Shown here piece after piece: positions 49,993 to 57,354 of a DNA stretch of 64,000 nt. The stretch is from contig NZ_JAGGQP010000003.1 of the NCBI RefSeq assembly GCF_018613235.1, positions 124,001-188,000 on the forward strand, read 5' to 3'. Numbering within the stretch: position 1 is the first letter of the stretch; each line of letters begins with the position of its first letter. Under the pieces are notes generated by a model. That model ran no database searches. It saw only the letters and a list, made by a program, of their open reading frames with translations, and was not told where the DNA came from. The translations under genes and the position numbers were made by a program. The stretch is from Bacillus sp. ISL-41 (GTDB taxonomy: Bacteria > Bacillota > Bacilli > Bacillales > Cytobacillaceae).

Positions 49993-51912
49993 ATGGCACA
50001 GGAAGCTAATGCATTAACAAAGAGAAACTCGGTTCCTGAAGTAAGCTTCTTGAAAAAAGCACAGCCTCACGCAGAACTGATCGCCGCCGGTATCAGCGGA
50101 ATCCTGATCGTTTTAGGCTGGATTTTAAGCAAGGGTGATTCACAGACGGCAGCTGTCATCGCTTTTATCCTGGCCTATGTAATCGGAGGATTTGCTAAAG
50201 CGAAGGAAGGTATTGAAGCCACGATCGAAGACAAAGAATTGAACGTCGAGATGTTGATGATCTTTGCTGCGGTCGGCTCGGCCATCATTGGTTACTGGAC
50301 AGAAGGCGCGATTTTGATTTTCATTTTTGCGATGAGCGGAGCGCTTGAAACGTATACGATGAACAAAAGCCATAAGGAAATTTCCTCTTTGATGGAACTG
50401 CAGCCCGAGGAAGCATTGAGGATTACTGATGGCGTTGAGGAAAGAGTGCATGTTTCGGAACTTGAAATTGGCGATTTAATCTTGGTGAAACCAGGTGAAA
50501 GAATTCCATCTGACGGAAAAGTTGCCAGGGGGCAGACGACGATTGACCAGGCTGCCATCACCGGGGAATCGATTCCGGTTTCAAAGGATTCCGGCGACGA
50601 TGTTTTTGCCGGTACGGTCAACTTGACCGGTTCACTTACCGTTGAAATCACAAAACGAAACGACGAAACATTGTTCCAAAAAATTATCCAGCTTGTCCAG
50701 AACGCGCAAAGTGAAAAGTCGCCTTCCCAGCTGTTCATCGAACGTTTTGAGGGCACTTACGTGAAAGTTGTTCTGGCAGTGGTTGTGCTCATGATGTTCG
50801 TTCCGCATTACCTGCTGGGCTGGAGCTGGACGGAGACATTTTACCGTGCGATGATCCTGCTTGTCGTCGCTTCACCATGTGCACTAGTTGCCTCGATCAT
50901 GCCTGCTACTTTGTCGGCGATTTCGAATGGCGCGAAGCACGGAATATTGTTCAAAGGCGGCGTCCACCTTGAGAACCTTAGCCATCTCAAGGCCATTGCT
51001 TTTGATAAAACAGGAACACTGACGAAGGGCAAGCCGGAAGTGACGGATGTGATTGTAGCTGAGGGACTGAATCCTGATGAAGTGCTTCTCAAAGCAGCAT
51101 CGATTGAAAGCCACTCCAACCACCCTTTGGCCAACGCAATCGTGAAACACTCAAAGGATAAGCTTGGCAAGGCGCTTGTTCACCCAGAAAGCATCGAGGA
51201 TGTATCAGGCTGGGGCGTGAAGGCTCACTTTGAAAATGAGGATTGGAAAATCGGAAAAGCCGACTTTATCGGAAGGTCCGCTGCTGAAGCATTTTCTGGC
51301 GGAGCAGCGGTAAAGCTAGCAGCACAAGGAAAGACGATCGTTTTTATCGAACGGAATGGTCAGCTGGCAGGCTTGATTGCTTTGAAAGACGTTGTCCGTG
51401 AAGAAACGAAACAGGCGATCGACCTTTTGAAGTCAGAAGGCATATACACCGTCATGCTCACAGGCGACAGCCAAAACACAGGTAAGGCCATCGCTGCCGA
51501 AAGCCATGTGGAAGGGTATATTGCTGAATGCCTGCCTGAAACAAAGGTACAGGAATTGAAGAAATTGAAAGAACAATATGGCCAGGTTGCCATGGTCGGA
51601 GATGGCATAAACGATGCCCCGGCACTCGCAACTGCGAATGTGGGAATCGCCATGGGCGAAGGATCCGATGTCGCCTTGGAAACAGCAGACGTCGTGCTGA
51701 TGAAAAACGATCTTCCAAAGATCGCCGAAGCCATCAACCTGTCCCGCCGGATGAACCGGATCGTCAAACAAAACATCGTTTTTTCGATTCTCGTAATCAT
51801 GGTGCTTATCGCCTCCAACTTCCTGCAGCTTCTCGACCTGCCATACGGCGTCATTGGACACGAAGGCAGCACGATTTTAGTTATTTTAAATAGCCTAAGG
51901 CTATTGAAATGA
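49993..51912 (+). CDS. pfeT: heavy-metal P1B-type ATPase (PfeT/ZosA-like)
   Basis: A 639-residue P-type ATPase without an N-terminal HMA domain. Motifs in order: TGES in QAAITGESIPVSKD, the TM metal site VVASPCALVASIMPATLS, the phosphorylated Asp in AFDKTGTLTKGKPEV, HP in SIESHSNHPLANAIV and MVGDGINDAPALATANVG. SPC with MPAT and the missing HMA domain fit B. subtilis PfeT (formerly ZosA), a Fe(II) exporter; zinc export is possible. GGAGGAG precedes the ATG. A PerR/Fur-like box lies upstream, as expected for peroxide-induced pfeT. Confidence 0.87.
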   Translation: MAQEANALTKRNSVPEVSFLKKAQPHAELIAAGISGILIVLGWILSKGDSQTAAVIAFILAYVIGGFAKAKEGIEATIEDKELNVEMLMIFAAVGSAIIGYWTEGAILIFIFAMSGALETYTMNKSHKEISSLMELQPEEALRITDGVEERVHVSELEIGDLILVKPGERIPSDGKVARGQTTIDQAAITGESIPVSKDSGDDVFAGTVNLTGSLTVEITKRNDETLFQKIIQLVQNAQSEKSPSQLFIERFEGTYVKVVLAVVVLMMFVPHYLLGWSWTETFYRAMILLVVASPCALVASIMPATLSAISNGAKHGILFKGGVHLENLSHLKAIAFDKTGTLTKGKPEVTDVIVAEGLNPDEVLLKAASIESHSNHPLANAIVKHSKDKLGKALVHPESIEDVSGWGVKAHFENEDWKIGKADFIGRSAAEAFSGGAAVKLAAQGKTIVFIERNGQLAGLIALKDVVREETKQAIDLLKSEGIYTVMLTGDSQNTGKAIAAESHVEGYIAECLPETKVQELKKLKEQYGQVAMVGDGINDAPALATANVGIAMGEGSDVALETADVVLMKNDLPKIAEAINLSRRMNRIVKQNIVFSILVIMVLIASNFLQLLDLPYGVIGHEGSTILVILNSLRLLK

Positions 51913-51915
51913 ATA

Positions 51916-51950
51916 TTGCTCCCGCTGGGAATATCCAGCGGGAGTTTTTT
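51916..51950 (+). terminator. terminator of the P-type ATPase gene
   Basis: CTCCCGCTGG, loop GAATAT, CCAGCGGGAG, then TTTTTTATT. Confidence 0.95.
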
Positions 51951-51974
51951 ATTCCTCTGGATTCAGTCAAGTAC

Positions 51975-52283
51975 TTGATGACGGACACTTTTCCTTTGCT
52001 TCCACCCATTTCTGTCCGTCATCGCCTTGATGACGGACACTTTGTCTCTGCTGCCACTCATTTCTGTCCGTCATCGCCTTGATGACGGACACTTTGTCTC
52101 TGCTTCCACTCATTTCTGTCCGTCATCGCCTTGATGACGGACACTTTGTCTCTGCTCCCACTCATTTCTGTCCGTCATCGCCTTGATGACGGACACTTTG
52201 TCTCTGCTCCCACCTCATCTCTGTCCGTCATCGCCTTGATGACGGACACTTTTCCTCAGCTTCCACTCATATCTGTCCGTCAT
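51975..52283. repeat. six tandem 52-bp hairpin units (TGACGGACA ... TGTCCGTCA)
   Basis: Units start at 51975, 52027, 52079, 52131, 52183 and 52236. Each has TTGATGACGGACACTTT, a variable TCTCTGCTCCCACTCAT-like centre, and TCTGTCCGTCATCGCC. Arms of nine bases pair perfectly within each unit, so the array is a row of hairpins. Identity is highest in units 2-4. A lone relative sits at 9203-9243. Confidence 0.95.
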
Positions 52284-52311
52284 CTCCCTATATTAAGTAT
52301 TTCTACAACAG

Positions 52312-52340
52312 AAAAGCGCCCTCCGATTGGGGGCGCTTGT
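52312..52340 (-). terminator. terminator of a small basic-protein gene
   Basis: AAGCGCCC, loop, GGGGCGCTT; on the minus strand followed by TTCTGTTG. Moderate. Confidence 0.7.
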
Positions 52341-52343
52341 TCA

Positions 52344-52448
52344 TTAGTGATATCCGTTTGATCCGTTAGCTGAACCGGATGTTTTTTGGCTGTGGTTGCT
52401 TTTGCCCTTCTGCTTCGTGCTTCCGTCTTTTTTCGTCTTCTTTGCCAT
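52344..52448 (-). CDS. small basic hypothetical protein
   Basis: A 34-residue frame: MAKKTKKDGSTKQKGKSNHS, then QKTSGSANGSNGYH. AGGGGGAATTCAGG lies before the ATG. It is short, basic, and Gly/Ser/Asn-rich at the C-terminus, which is like minor small acid-soluble spore proteins or other spore-associated peptides, but no specific family is recognised. It is bounded by a terminator on one side and repeat copy G on the other. Confidence 0.55.
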   Translation of the reverse strand: MAKKTKKDGSTKQKGKSNHSQKTSGSANGSNGYH

Positions 52449-52470
52449 CCTGAATTCCCCCTATTATTAG

Positions 52471-52712
52471 AATAGCGCAAGCGCCTTGTACAGCCCCGAC
52501 AAGCGTTGGAGGGCCGACCTGTGAAGTCGCACTTTGACTTCATTGGGCGGTCCGAATTCGAAATGCGGAGGCGACTGCCCAACTCCGACAAGCGCTGGAG
52601 GGCCTGCCAATGAAGTCGTTCTTTGACTTCATTGGCAGGACCGAAGCATCTCGAGGAGTTAGGAGCCGCAGCTAGACAAACGTCTCGAGGGGCTAGGCGC
52701 TGGTGCTGGACA
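52471..52712 (+). repeat. dispersed intergenic repeat, copy G (type 2 nested in type 1)
   Basis: Type 1 left part from AATAGCGCAAGCGCCTTG to GGCGGTCCGAATTCG, then a complete type 2 element from AAATGCGGAGGCGACTGCCC to GGAGCCGCAGCTAGACAA (52561-52679), then the type 1 right end CGTCTCGAGGGGCTAGGCGC. The clearest case of one element inserted in the other. Confidence 0.9.
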
Positions 52713-52827
52713 CTAATCTAAGTGCCACGGACTTTACTTATTATAAGAAGTGAGGAGCAAGCCTCTACAGTATCTTCTGCTAAAACAGCAGCCGTTACCT
52801 GAGGTAATTTCAGGATAAATAATGGCG

Positions 52828-53643
52828 TTAGCAGCCTGCTTTCTTTTCACTGTAATAGGCATTGATTTCTCCGCCGATGATGATGATGTATGCAGACAAA
52901 TAAAGCCAGATCATCAGAACGATAATTGCTCCGATGCTGCCGTAAGTAGCAGTGTAGGAAGCGAAGTTGCTGACATAGTAAGAGAATCCGAGCGATACGA
53001 GCACCCACCCACCGGTTGCGAATATCGATCCCGGTATGCCGCTTACACAGGTGAGCTTCTTGTTCGGTGCAATCCAGTACAGGCCTAGAAAAACAATGAA
53101 TAAAATCAAAATACTGATCACCCATCGAAGCATATTCCAAACGTAAAGGAATTCTTCCTTCAGCCCGAAATTCGCGAAAAGCCAGCTGCCAATTTCCTTG
53201 CCGAACACCGGCAGGATCAATGCAACCAAAAAGACAAAGATCATAGCAAATGTCAAAAAGATCGCCATTAACCTGCTTACGATGAACGACCTTGTTTCCT
53301 CAACTCGGTACGCACGGTTAAATGCCCTGACAACTGCATTGATCCCGTTCGAGGCTGACCAAATTGTCGCCAGCAATCCAAAGCTCAGCAATTTGCCGTC
53401 TTTTTTCATGATATCCTCCAGGCTGTTCTTGATCAGATCCATCGACTCACCTGGAGCATAATCATCAAAAAAACCGAGAATATCCAATTCTGAAATTGGC
53501 AGATAAGGGACCAATGTGACCAAGAAGATTAACAGCGGAAACAAGGAGAGCAAAAAGAAATATGCAAGCTGCGCGGCAAGTGCCGGAACATCGTCCTCCT
53601 GTATCCTCTGCCACATATGCCTGAAAAATGATATATCAACCAT
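52828..53643 (-). CDS. YihY/BrkB family membrane protein
   Basis: A 271-residue protein with six TMs. The family start DDVPALAAQLAYFFLLSLFP and the later WSASNGINAVVRAFNRAYRV, IWLYLSAYIIIIGGEINAYY are all present. Annotated in many genomes as ribonuclease BN, which is a historical error. Role unknown; an envelope function is likely. The next co-directional gene is YtxH-like. Confidence 0.88.
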   Translation of the reverse strand: MVDISFFRHMWQRIQEDDVPALAAQLAYFFLLSLFPLLIFLVTLVPYLPISELDILGFFDDYAPGESMDLIKNSLEDIMKKDGKLLSFGLLATIWSASNGINAVVRAFNRAYRVEETRSFIVSRLMAIFLTFAMIFVFLVALILPVFGKEIGSWLFANFGLKEEFLYVWNMLRWVISILILFIVFLGLYWIAPNKKLTCVSGIPGSIFATGGWVLVSLGFSYYVSNFASYTATYGSIGAIIVLMIWLYLSAYIIIIGGEINAYYSEKKAGC

Positions 53644-53693
53644 TGATTCACCTCATTTATGCTTTCCTTGTCCTGCCAGGGGCTTGTCAATCA

Positions 53694-54056
53694 TCACTCT
53701 TTTTCATCTATATGCTGCTGTGTTTGACCAGATGCCGCAATCTTCCTCAGTGTTTCTTTCGTGTCTTTGACCAATTCCGTAACCTGAGGCGGTACATCCT
53801 TTATTTCTTCGACTTTTTCAGTGATAAAAGCCACGTCCTCTGTTACTTGTTCCACTGTTGTCCGCACTTTATTCGCTGTCTCCCTAAGGTCATCAATGAA
53901 TTCATTTGGATTTTTGACCACGTATGCTACACCGCTGGAAACCTTGCTGAAATCCTCTTTCACAGCCTGCCGGGTCGATTTTTCCAATAAAGTAACCGCT
54001 CCCCCGGCCAACGCGCCTAAAACCATGCCCATCCAAAACTTTTTCGAACTGCCCAT
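53694..54056 (-). CDS. YtxH domain-containing protein
   Basis: A 120-residue protein starting GSSKKFWMGMVLGALAGGAV (a YtxH membrane segment), followed by amphipathic helices (FIDDLRETANKVRTTVEQVT). ATG 54056 follows AGGAGGAGAAAAC; an ATG at 54086 has no site. Such proteins are stress-related in Bacillus. Likely co-transcribed with the BrkB gene. Confidence 0.8.
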   Translation of the reverse strand: MGSSKKFWMGMVLGALAGGAVTLLEKSTRQAVKEDFSKVSSGVAYVVKNPNEFIDDLRETANKVRTTVEQVTEDVAFITEKVEEIKDVPPQVTELVKDTKETLRKIAASGQTQQHIDEKE

Positions 54057-54396
54057 GTTTTCTCCTCCTAGAGTCTTCCTTCTCATTTTGCAGGCTTCAG
54101 CTTGCCTGCCTCCTACCTAACATTTTCCACGATTGCCATCACTTCATGCAAGTGTTGAGAAAAATATTGCAACTTTTTATAAATATCGATACCTCAATCG
54201 GCATTAAAACTCTATAAATTATTAAAAGTTGAATAATATTTTAAATAAGGAAAAACCCTTTTGCGACAACTACTCACGTATAATTCCACTTACCCTCCTA
54301 AGTTTTACCTAATGGATATTGCTTGACTTACTACTAATTATCAGAATATTCTTGTTGAAGAACATTTTCTGAATATAATTTCTAAGGGGGAGCATC
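54057..54396 (+). promoter_or_regulatory. AT-rich promoter region before alsT
   Basis: 340 bases without a gene. TTGTTG (54352-54357), 16 bases, TATAAT (54374-54379) is a plausible sigma-A promoter just before the alsT ribosome site. Nothing else was recognised. Confidence 0.5.
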
Positions 54397-55752
54397 ATGA
54401 CATTTGAAGAATGGATTGGAAAAATAAGTGGCTGGGTTTGGGGACCGCCTCTATTGATCCTGCTTGTTGGGACAGGAATCTACCTGACCTTCCGCATTGG
54501 CTTCTTGCAAATGAGGCTGCTGCCATACTCACTCAAGCTGGCATTTACTAAGAAACAGGACAAAAAATCAGAAGGTGATATTTCCCATTTCCAGGCTTTG
54601 ATGACCGCACTGGCTGCAACTGTCGGTACCGGTAATATCGCAGGTGTCGCTACGGCAATTTTCACAGGCGGACCTGGTGCAGTGTTCTGGATGTGGGTAA
54701 CGGCATTTTTTGGAATGGCGACGAAATACGCTGAAGCTGTCTTAGCTGTTAAATACAGGGTTGAGGACAAGGATGGCGAGATGTCCGGCGGACCGATGTA
54801 TTATCTTGAACGTGGCCTTGGCCAAAAATGGCTTGGTGTTTTATTTGCGCTGTTTGGCGCGATTGCGGCCTTCGGGATTGGCAATCTCGTTCAATCAAAT
54901 TCGGTTGCAAGCGTCGTACAATCTACATTCTCAGTGCCCGCCTGGGTTACGGGACTTGTATTGACAATTTTTACGGCACTTGCCCTCATTGGCGGAATTA
55001 AGAGCATTGGAAAAGTCACTGCTTTATTTGTGCCAGTCATGGCAGCATTTTACCTTCTTGCTGGTCTCGTTGTGATGATCATGAACTTTGACCTCGTACC
55101 AGCGGCAGTTGCACTTATTTTTACAGATGCCTTCACAGGCGAGGCTGTTGCCGGCGGTGCACTTGGTACAGTAATCCGCATGGGTGTAGCCCGCGGCGTT
55201 TTCTCCAATGAAGCAGGACTTGGGTCTGCACCGATTGCTGCCGCGGCAGCCAAGACGGACCTGCCCGGACGGCAGGCACTTGTATCGATGACCCAGGTAT
55301 TCATTGATACCATCGTCATCTGTTCAATCACGGGAATTACCATTGTCATGGGCGGCCTGTATACAGGTGATACGACTGCAGCCGACCTTACTTCAGCGAC
55401 CTTCGGCAAGTTCCTTGGCCAGACAGGCTCCGTCATAGTGGCAGTTGGATTGCTATTTTTCGCATCATCGACAATCATCGGCTGGTCCTATTACGGGGAA
55501 AAATGCTTCTCGTATCTGTTCAGCAAAAATGTAGTGTTTTACTATCGAATCGCGTTTGTCGCAGCTGTATTCATTGGAGCAATCTCCCAGCTTGAAATCG
55601 TATGGGGCATAGCCGATGTAATGAACGGGCTGATGGCCTTTCCGAACCTGATCGGGCTGCTCGGTTTGTCGGGCGTGGTCGTAGTTGAAACAAGGAAAAT
55701 CCTGAATGCTATTAAGGAAGAAAAGAACGAAGCAAAAACGTACAATGCCTAA
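54397..55752 (+). CDS. alsT: sodium:alanine/glycine symporter (AlsT/AGCS family)
   Basis: A 451-residue transporter with about 11 TMs. Family motifs: HFQALMTALAATVGTGNIAG, GGPGAVFWMWVTAFFGMATK, YAEAVLAVKYR, GGPMYYLERGLG and GVARGVFSNEAGLGSAPIAA. It imports alanine or glycine with Na+. AAGGGGGAG precedes the ATG. Single gene with a terminator after it. Confidence 0.93.
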   Translation: MTFEEWIGKISGWVWGPPLLILLVGTGIYLTFRIGFLQMRLLPYSLKLAFTKKQDKKSEGDISHFQALMTALAATVGTGNIAGVATAIFTGGPGAVFWMWVTAFFGMATKYAEAVLAVKYRVEDKDGEMSGGPMYYLERGLGQKWLGVLFALFGAIAAFGIGNLVQSNSVASVVQSTFSVPAWVTGLVLTIFTALALIGGIKSIGKVTALFVPVMAAFYLLAGLVVMIMNFDLVPAAVALIFTDAFTGEAVAGGALGTVIRMGVARGVFSNEAGLGSAPIAAAAAKTDLPGRQALVSMTQVFIDTIVICSITGITIVMGGLYTGDTTAADLTSATFGKFLGQTGSVIVAVGLLFFASSTIIGWSYYGEKCFSYLFSKNVVFYYRIAFVAAVFIGAISQLEIVWGIADVMNGLMAFPNLIGLLGLSGVVVVETRKILNAIKEEKNEAKTYNA

Positions 55753-55784
55753 GAGAATCCGGCGTCTTTATGGCGCCGGATTTC
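55753..55784 (+). terminator. terminator of alsT
   Basis: AATCCGGCG, loop TCTTTATGG, CGCCGGATT, then TCT. Confidence 0.9.
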
Positions 55785-55846
55785 TAATTGACTTTTTTAA
55801 ACGAACGTGGAAAGATGGTTGTACAAACATTGAAAGGATGAACGGA

Positions 55847-56071
55847 GTGGACTTAACTAAAAATTCCCCTGAAAACGTTGACTTCATGATTGAAAAAATC
55901 AAGGAAAAATTGAAGTTCATGAACCTTGGCGCGATTAAATCAACACACTTTGACGGTGATATGTACGAAGAGTTAAAAGAAATCTATGATATGATCATGA
56001 GAAAAAATAACTTCAGTCCGAATGAAATGCAGGCGATCGCTGAAGAGCTCGGAAATTTAAGAAAGCAGTAA
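55847..56071 (+). CDS. DUF1128 family protein
   Basis: A 74-residue protein starting at GTG: DLTKNSPENVDFMIEKIKEK, and then LGAIKSTHFDGDMYEELKEI, which match DUF1128. GTG 55847 lies eight bases from AAAGGATG; an ATG at 55838 is too close to that site. Role unknown; conserved across Bacillaceae. Confidence 0.82.
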   Translation: MDLTKNSPENVDFMIEKIKEKLKFMNLGAIKSTHFDGDMYEELKEIYDMIMRKNNFSPNEMQAIAEELGNLRKQ

Positions 56072-56078
56072 TTGCAGC

Positions 56079-56110
56079 AGGCACTGAAATAAGGTGCCTG
56101 TTTTTTTATG
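56079..56110 (+). terminator. terminator of DUF1128 gene
   Basis: CAGGCAC, loop TGAAATAAG, GTGCCTG, then TTTTTTT. Confidence 0.93.
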
Positions 56111-56197
56111 GCTCGAAAAATGTCAAAACTTATTTGTTTTCACTATGCATATATTGTTATACGATAGGGTTACTAATCTTCAAGGGAGTGAGGAACC

Positions 56198-56515
56198 GTT
56201 AAAAAGCTGACAATTTCTTCACTTTGCCTGTTTTTCTTATTCTTGCTCAGCCATGGAACGATTCCTGCTGAGAAAATCCATGCTGACGACTACAGCCAGT
56301 CGAAAATCATACTGCCCTTAGATCAAGTTCAGGAAGATATCCCCGGTCCCGATTCGAATGATAAGAAATTCCCATTCGTCCTATTCACTTTATCCCTTAT
56401 CACAATAACGGCATATATCACGTTAAAAACTTTCCGAATAAATAAGATTTCAGGCTTATTTTTATTTCTTACGGCAGTCTTTTTCCAGTCGAATTACGTG
56501 ATCAGAACTCTTTGA
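56198..56515 (+). CDS. small exported membrane protein with apparent non-standard start (GTT)
   Basis: A frame of about 105 residues. The natural N-terminus KKLTISSLCLFFLFLLSHGT is a signal peptide, placed directly after an excellent ribosome site (AAGGGAGTGAGG), but the codon in start position is GTT, not ATG, GTG or TTG. The first usual start is TTG 56243, inside the signal. After the signal come HADDYSQSKIILPLDQVQ and two TM segments (FPFVLFTLSLITITAYITL, LFLFLTAVFFQ). No family is known. A GTG to GTT change or sequence error would explain it. Confidence 0.55.
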   Translation, partial: VKKLTISSLCLFFLFLLSHGTIPAEKIHADDYSQSKIILPLDQVQEDIPGPDSNDKKFPFVLFTLSLITITAYITLKTFRINKISGLFLFLTAVFFQSNYVIRTL

Positions 56516-56549
56516 TTTTTTGACCAAAAAAAATCAAGGAGGAATGAAT

Positions 56550-56666
56550 ATGTGGTTTCGATTCCTGATGATTGGTTTCTTTTCCCTGACTGCGGTGAGC
56601 TTTATTTTTTATCAGGGTATAGAATTTTATCATGCGTTCATCGATATGTTTAAACATAATAAATAA
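56550..56666 (+). CDS. small single-TM membrane protein
   Basis: A 38-residue hydrophobic peptide: MWFRFLMIGFFSLTAVSFIF and then YQGIEFYHAFIDMFKHNK. AAGGAGGAATGAAT precedes the ATG. It follows the exported-protein frame by 34 bases and precedes a terminator, so both are probably in one transcript. Confidence 0.65.
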   Translation: MWFRFLMIGFFSLTAVSFIFYQGIEFYHAFIDMFKHNK

Positions 56667-56671
56667 ACAAA

Positions 56672-56704
56672 ATGAAACGGTCCCATTTTAAGGACCGTTT
56701 CTTC
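56672..56704. terminator. bidirectional terminator before the TorD-like gene
   Basis: GAAACGGTCC, loop CATTTTAA, GGACCGTTTC. It ends both the small membrane genes and the convergent reductase operon. Confidence 0.92.
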
Positions 56705-56706
56705 AT

Positions 56707-57333
56707 TTAAGCTGCTTCCACCCAGTCTTCACTCATCATTTCAGTGTAAAAGCTGAGGAACTCTTTAAAGAATGGATGGTTGATTTTTGCATCCGCGTTC
56801 TCGAGCAATGGTTTCAGGACCGGCTTGATGAATCTTTCCAGCATCTCTTCCTCTATTTCTTCAAGCTGCTGCAGTTGATTACGGTCACCTTCCTGGAGGG
56901 CTTTGATTTCCCCCTGTAAAATTGAACTCATGAACGCGGTCATGCTGCCAAAATGGTCTGGCAGCCGATCTTGTTCCAGCGGGAAGTAAAAGGCTGTTTT
57001 TTCATAAAGGCCGATCAGGCAAAGCAATTCATGCCTGCGGGCTTCTTCATCTTCATTATTTTTCGTATAAGATGAAAAGTAAGGGGAGACAAAATGATCT
57101 CCCGGTATGAAAAAGTGATTGTCATACCAGAGCTGCACTTCATCCCGGTTGTATAAGGAGTGAAATGACAGCTCCTTCCGCATTCCTTCAGGGACATCTT
57201 TCATGAATTCTTCGTAGGTGTCCCAGTCTCCCAGCCAGATGCTTGTCATGATATTCGCAATCGCCAGCTTTCCATATCGTTCTTCCATCATTGTCTCCAC
57301 CTTCATTTTCAACAAGATTTCAGGGGTGCCCAT
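56707..57333 (-). CDS. TorD/DmsD family molybdoenzyme chaperone
   Basis: A 208-residue all-helical protein with YEEFMKDVPEGMRKELSFHS, FIPGDHFVSPYFSSYTKNN and HELLCLIGLYEKTAFYFPLE, similar to TorD-like chaperones that guard the Tat signal and insert the molybdenum cofactor. It begins 21 bases after the catalytic subunit gene and ends the operon, just as chaperone genes end many ttr, dms and psr operons. It should act on the catalytic subunit. Confidence 0.85.
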   Translation of the reverse strand: MGTPEILLKMKVETMMEERYGKLAIANIMTSIWLGDWDTYEEFMKDVPEGMRKELSFHSLYNRDEVQLWYDNHFFIPGDHFVSPYFSSYTKNNEDEEARRHELLCLIGLYEKTAFYFPLEQDRLPDHFGSMTAFMSSILQGEIKALQEGDRNQLQQLEEIEEEMLERFIKPVLKPLLENADAKINHPFFKEFLSFYTEMMSEDWVEAA

Positions 57334-57354
57334 CAGGCATCCCCCGATGTTGTT

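Noticed and set aside
51975-52283. CRISPR array
   Set aside because: Units are adjacent with no unique spacers, and each unit is a full hairpin; no cas genes nearby.
52131-52361. Frame of 76 codons across the 52-bp repeats
   Set aside because: Produced by the tandem repeat itself; no ribosome site, and repeats of hairpin DNA explain the open frame.
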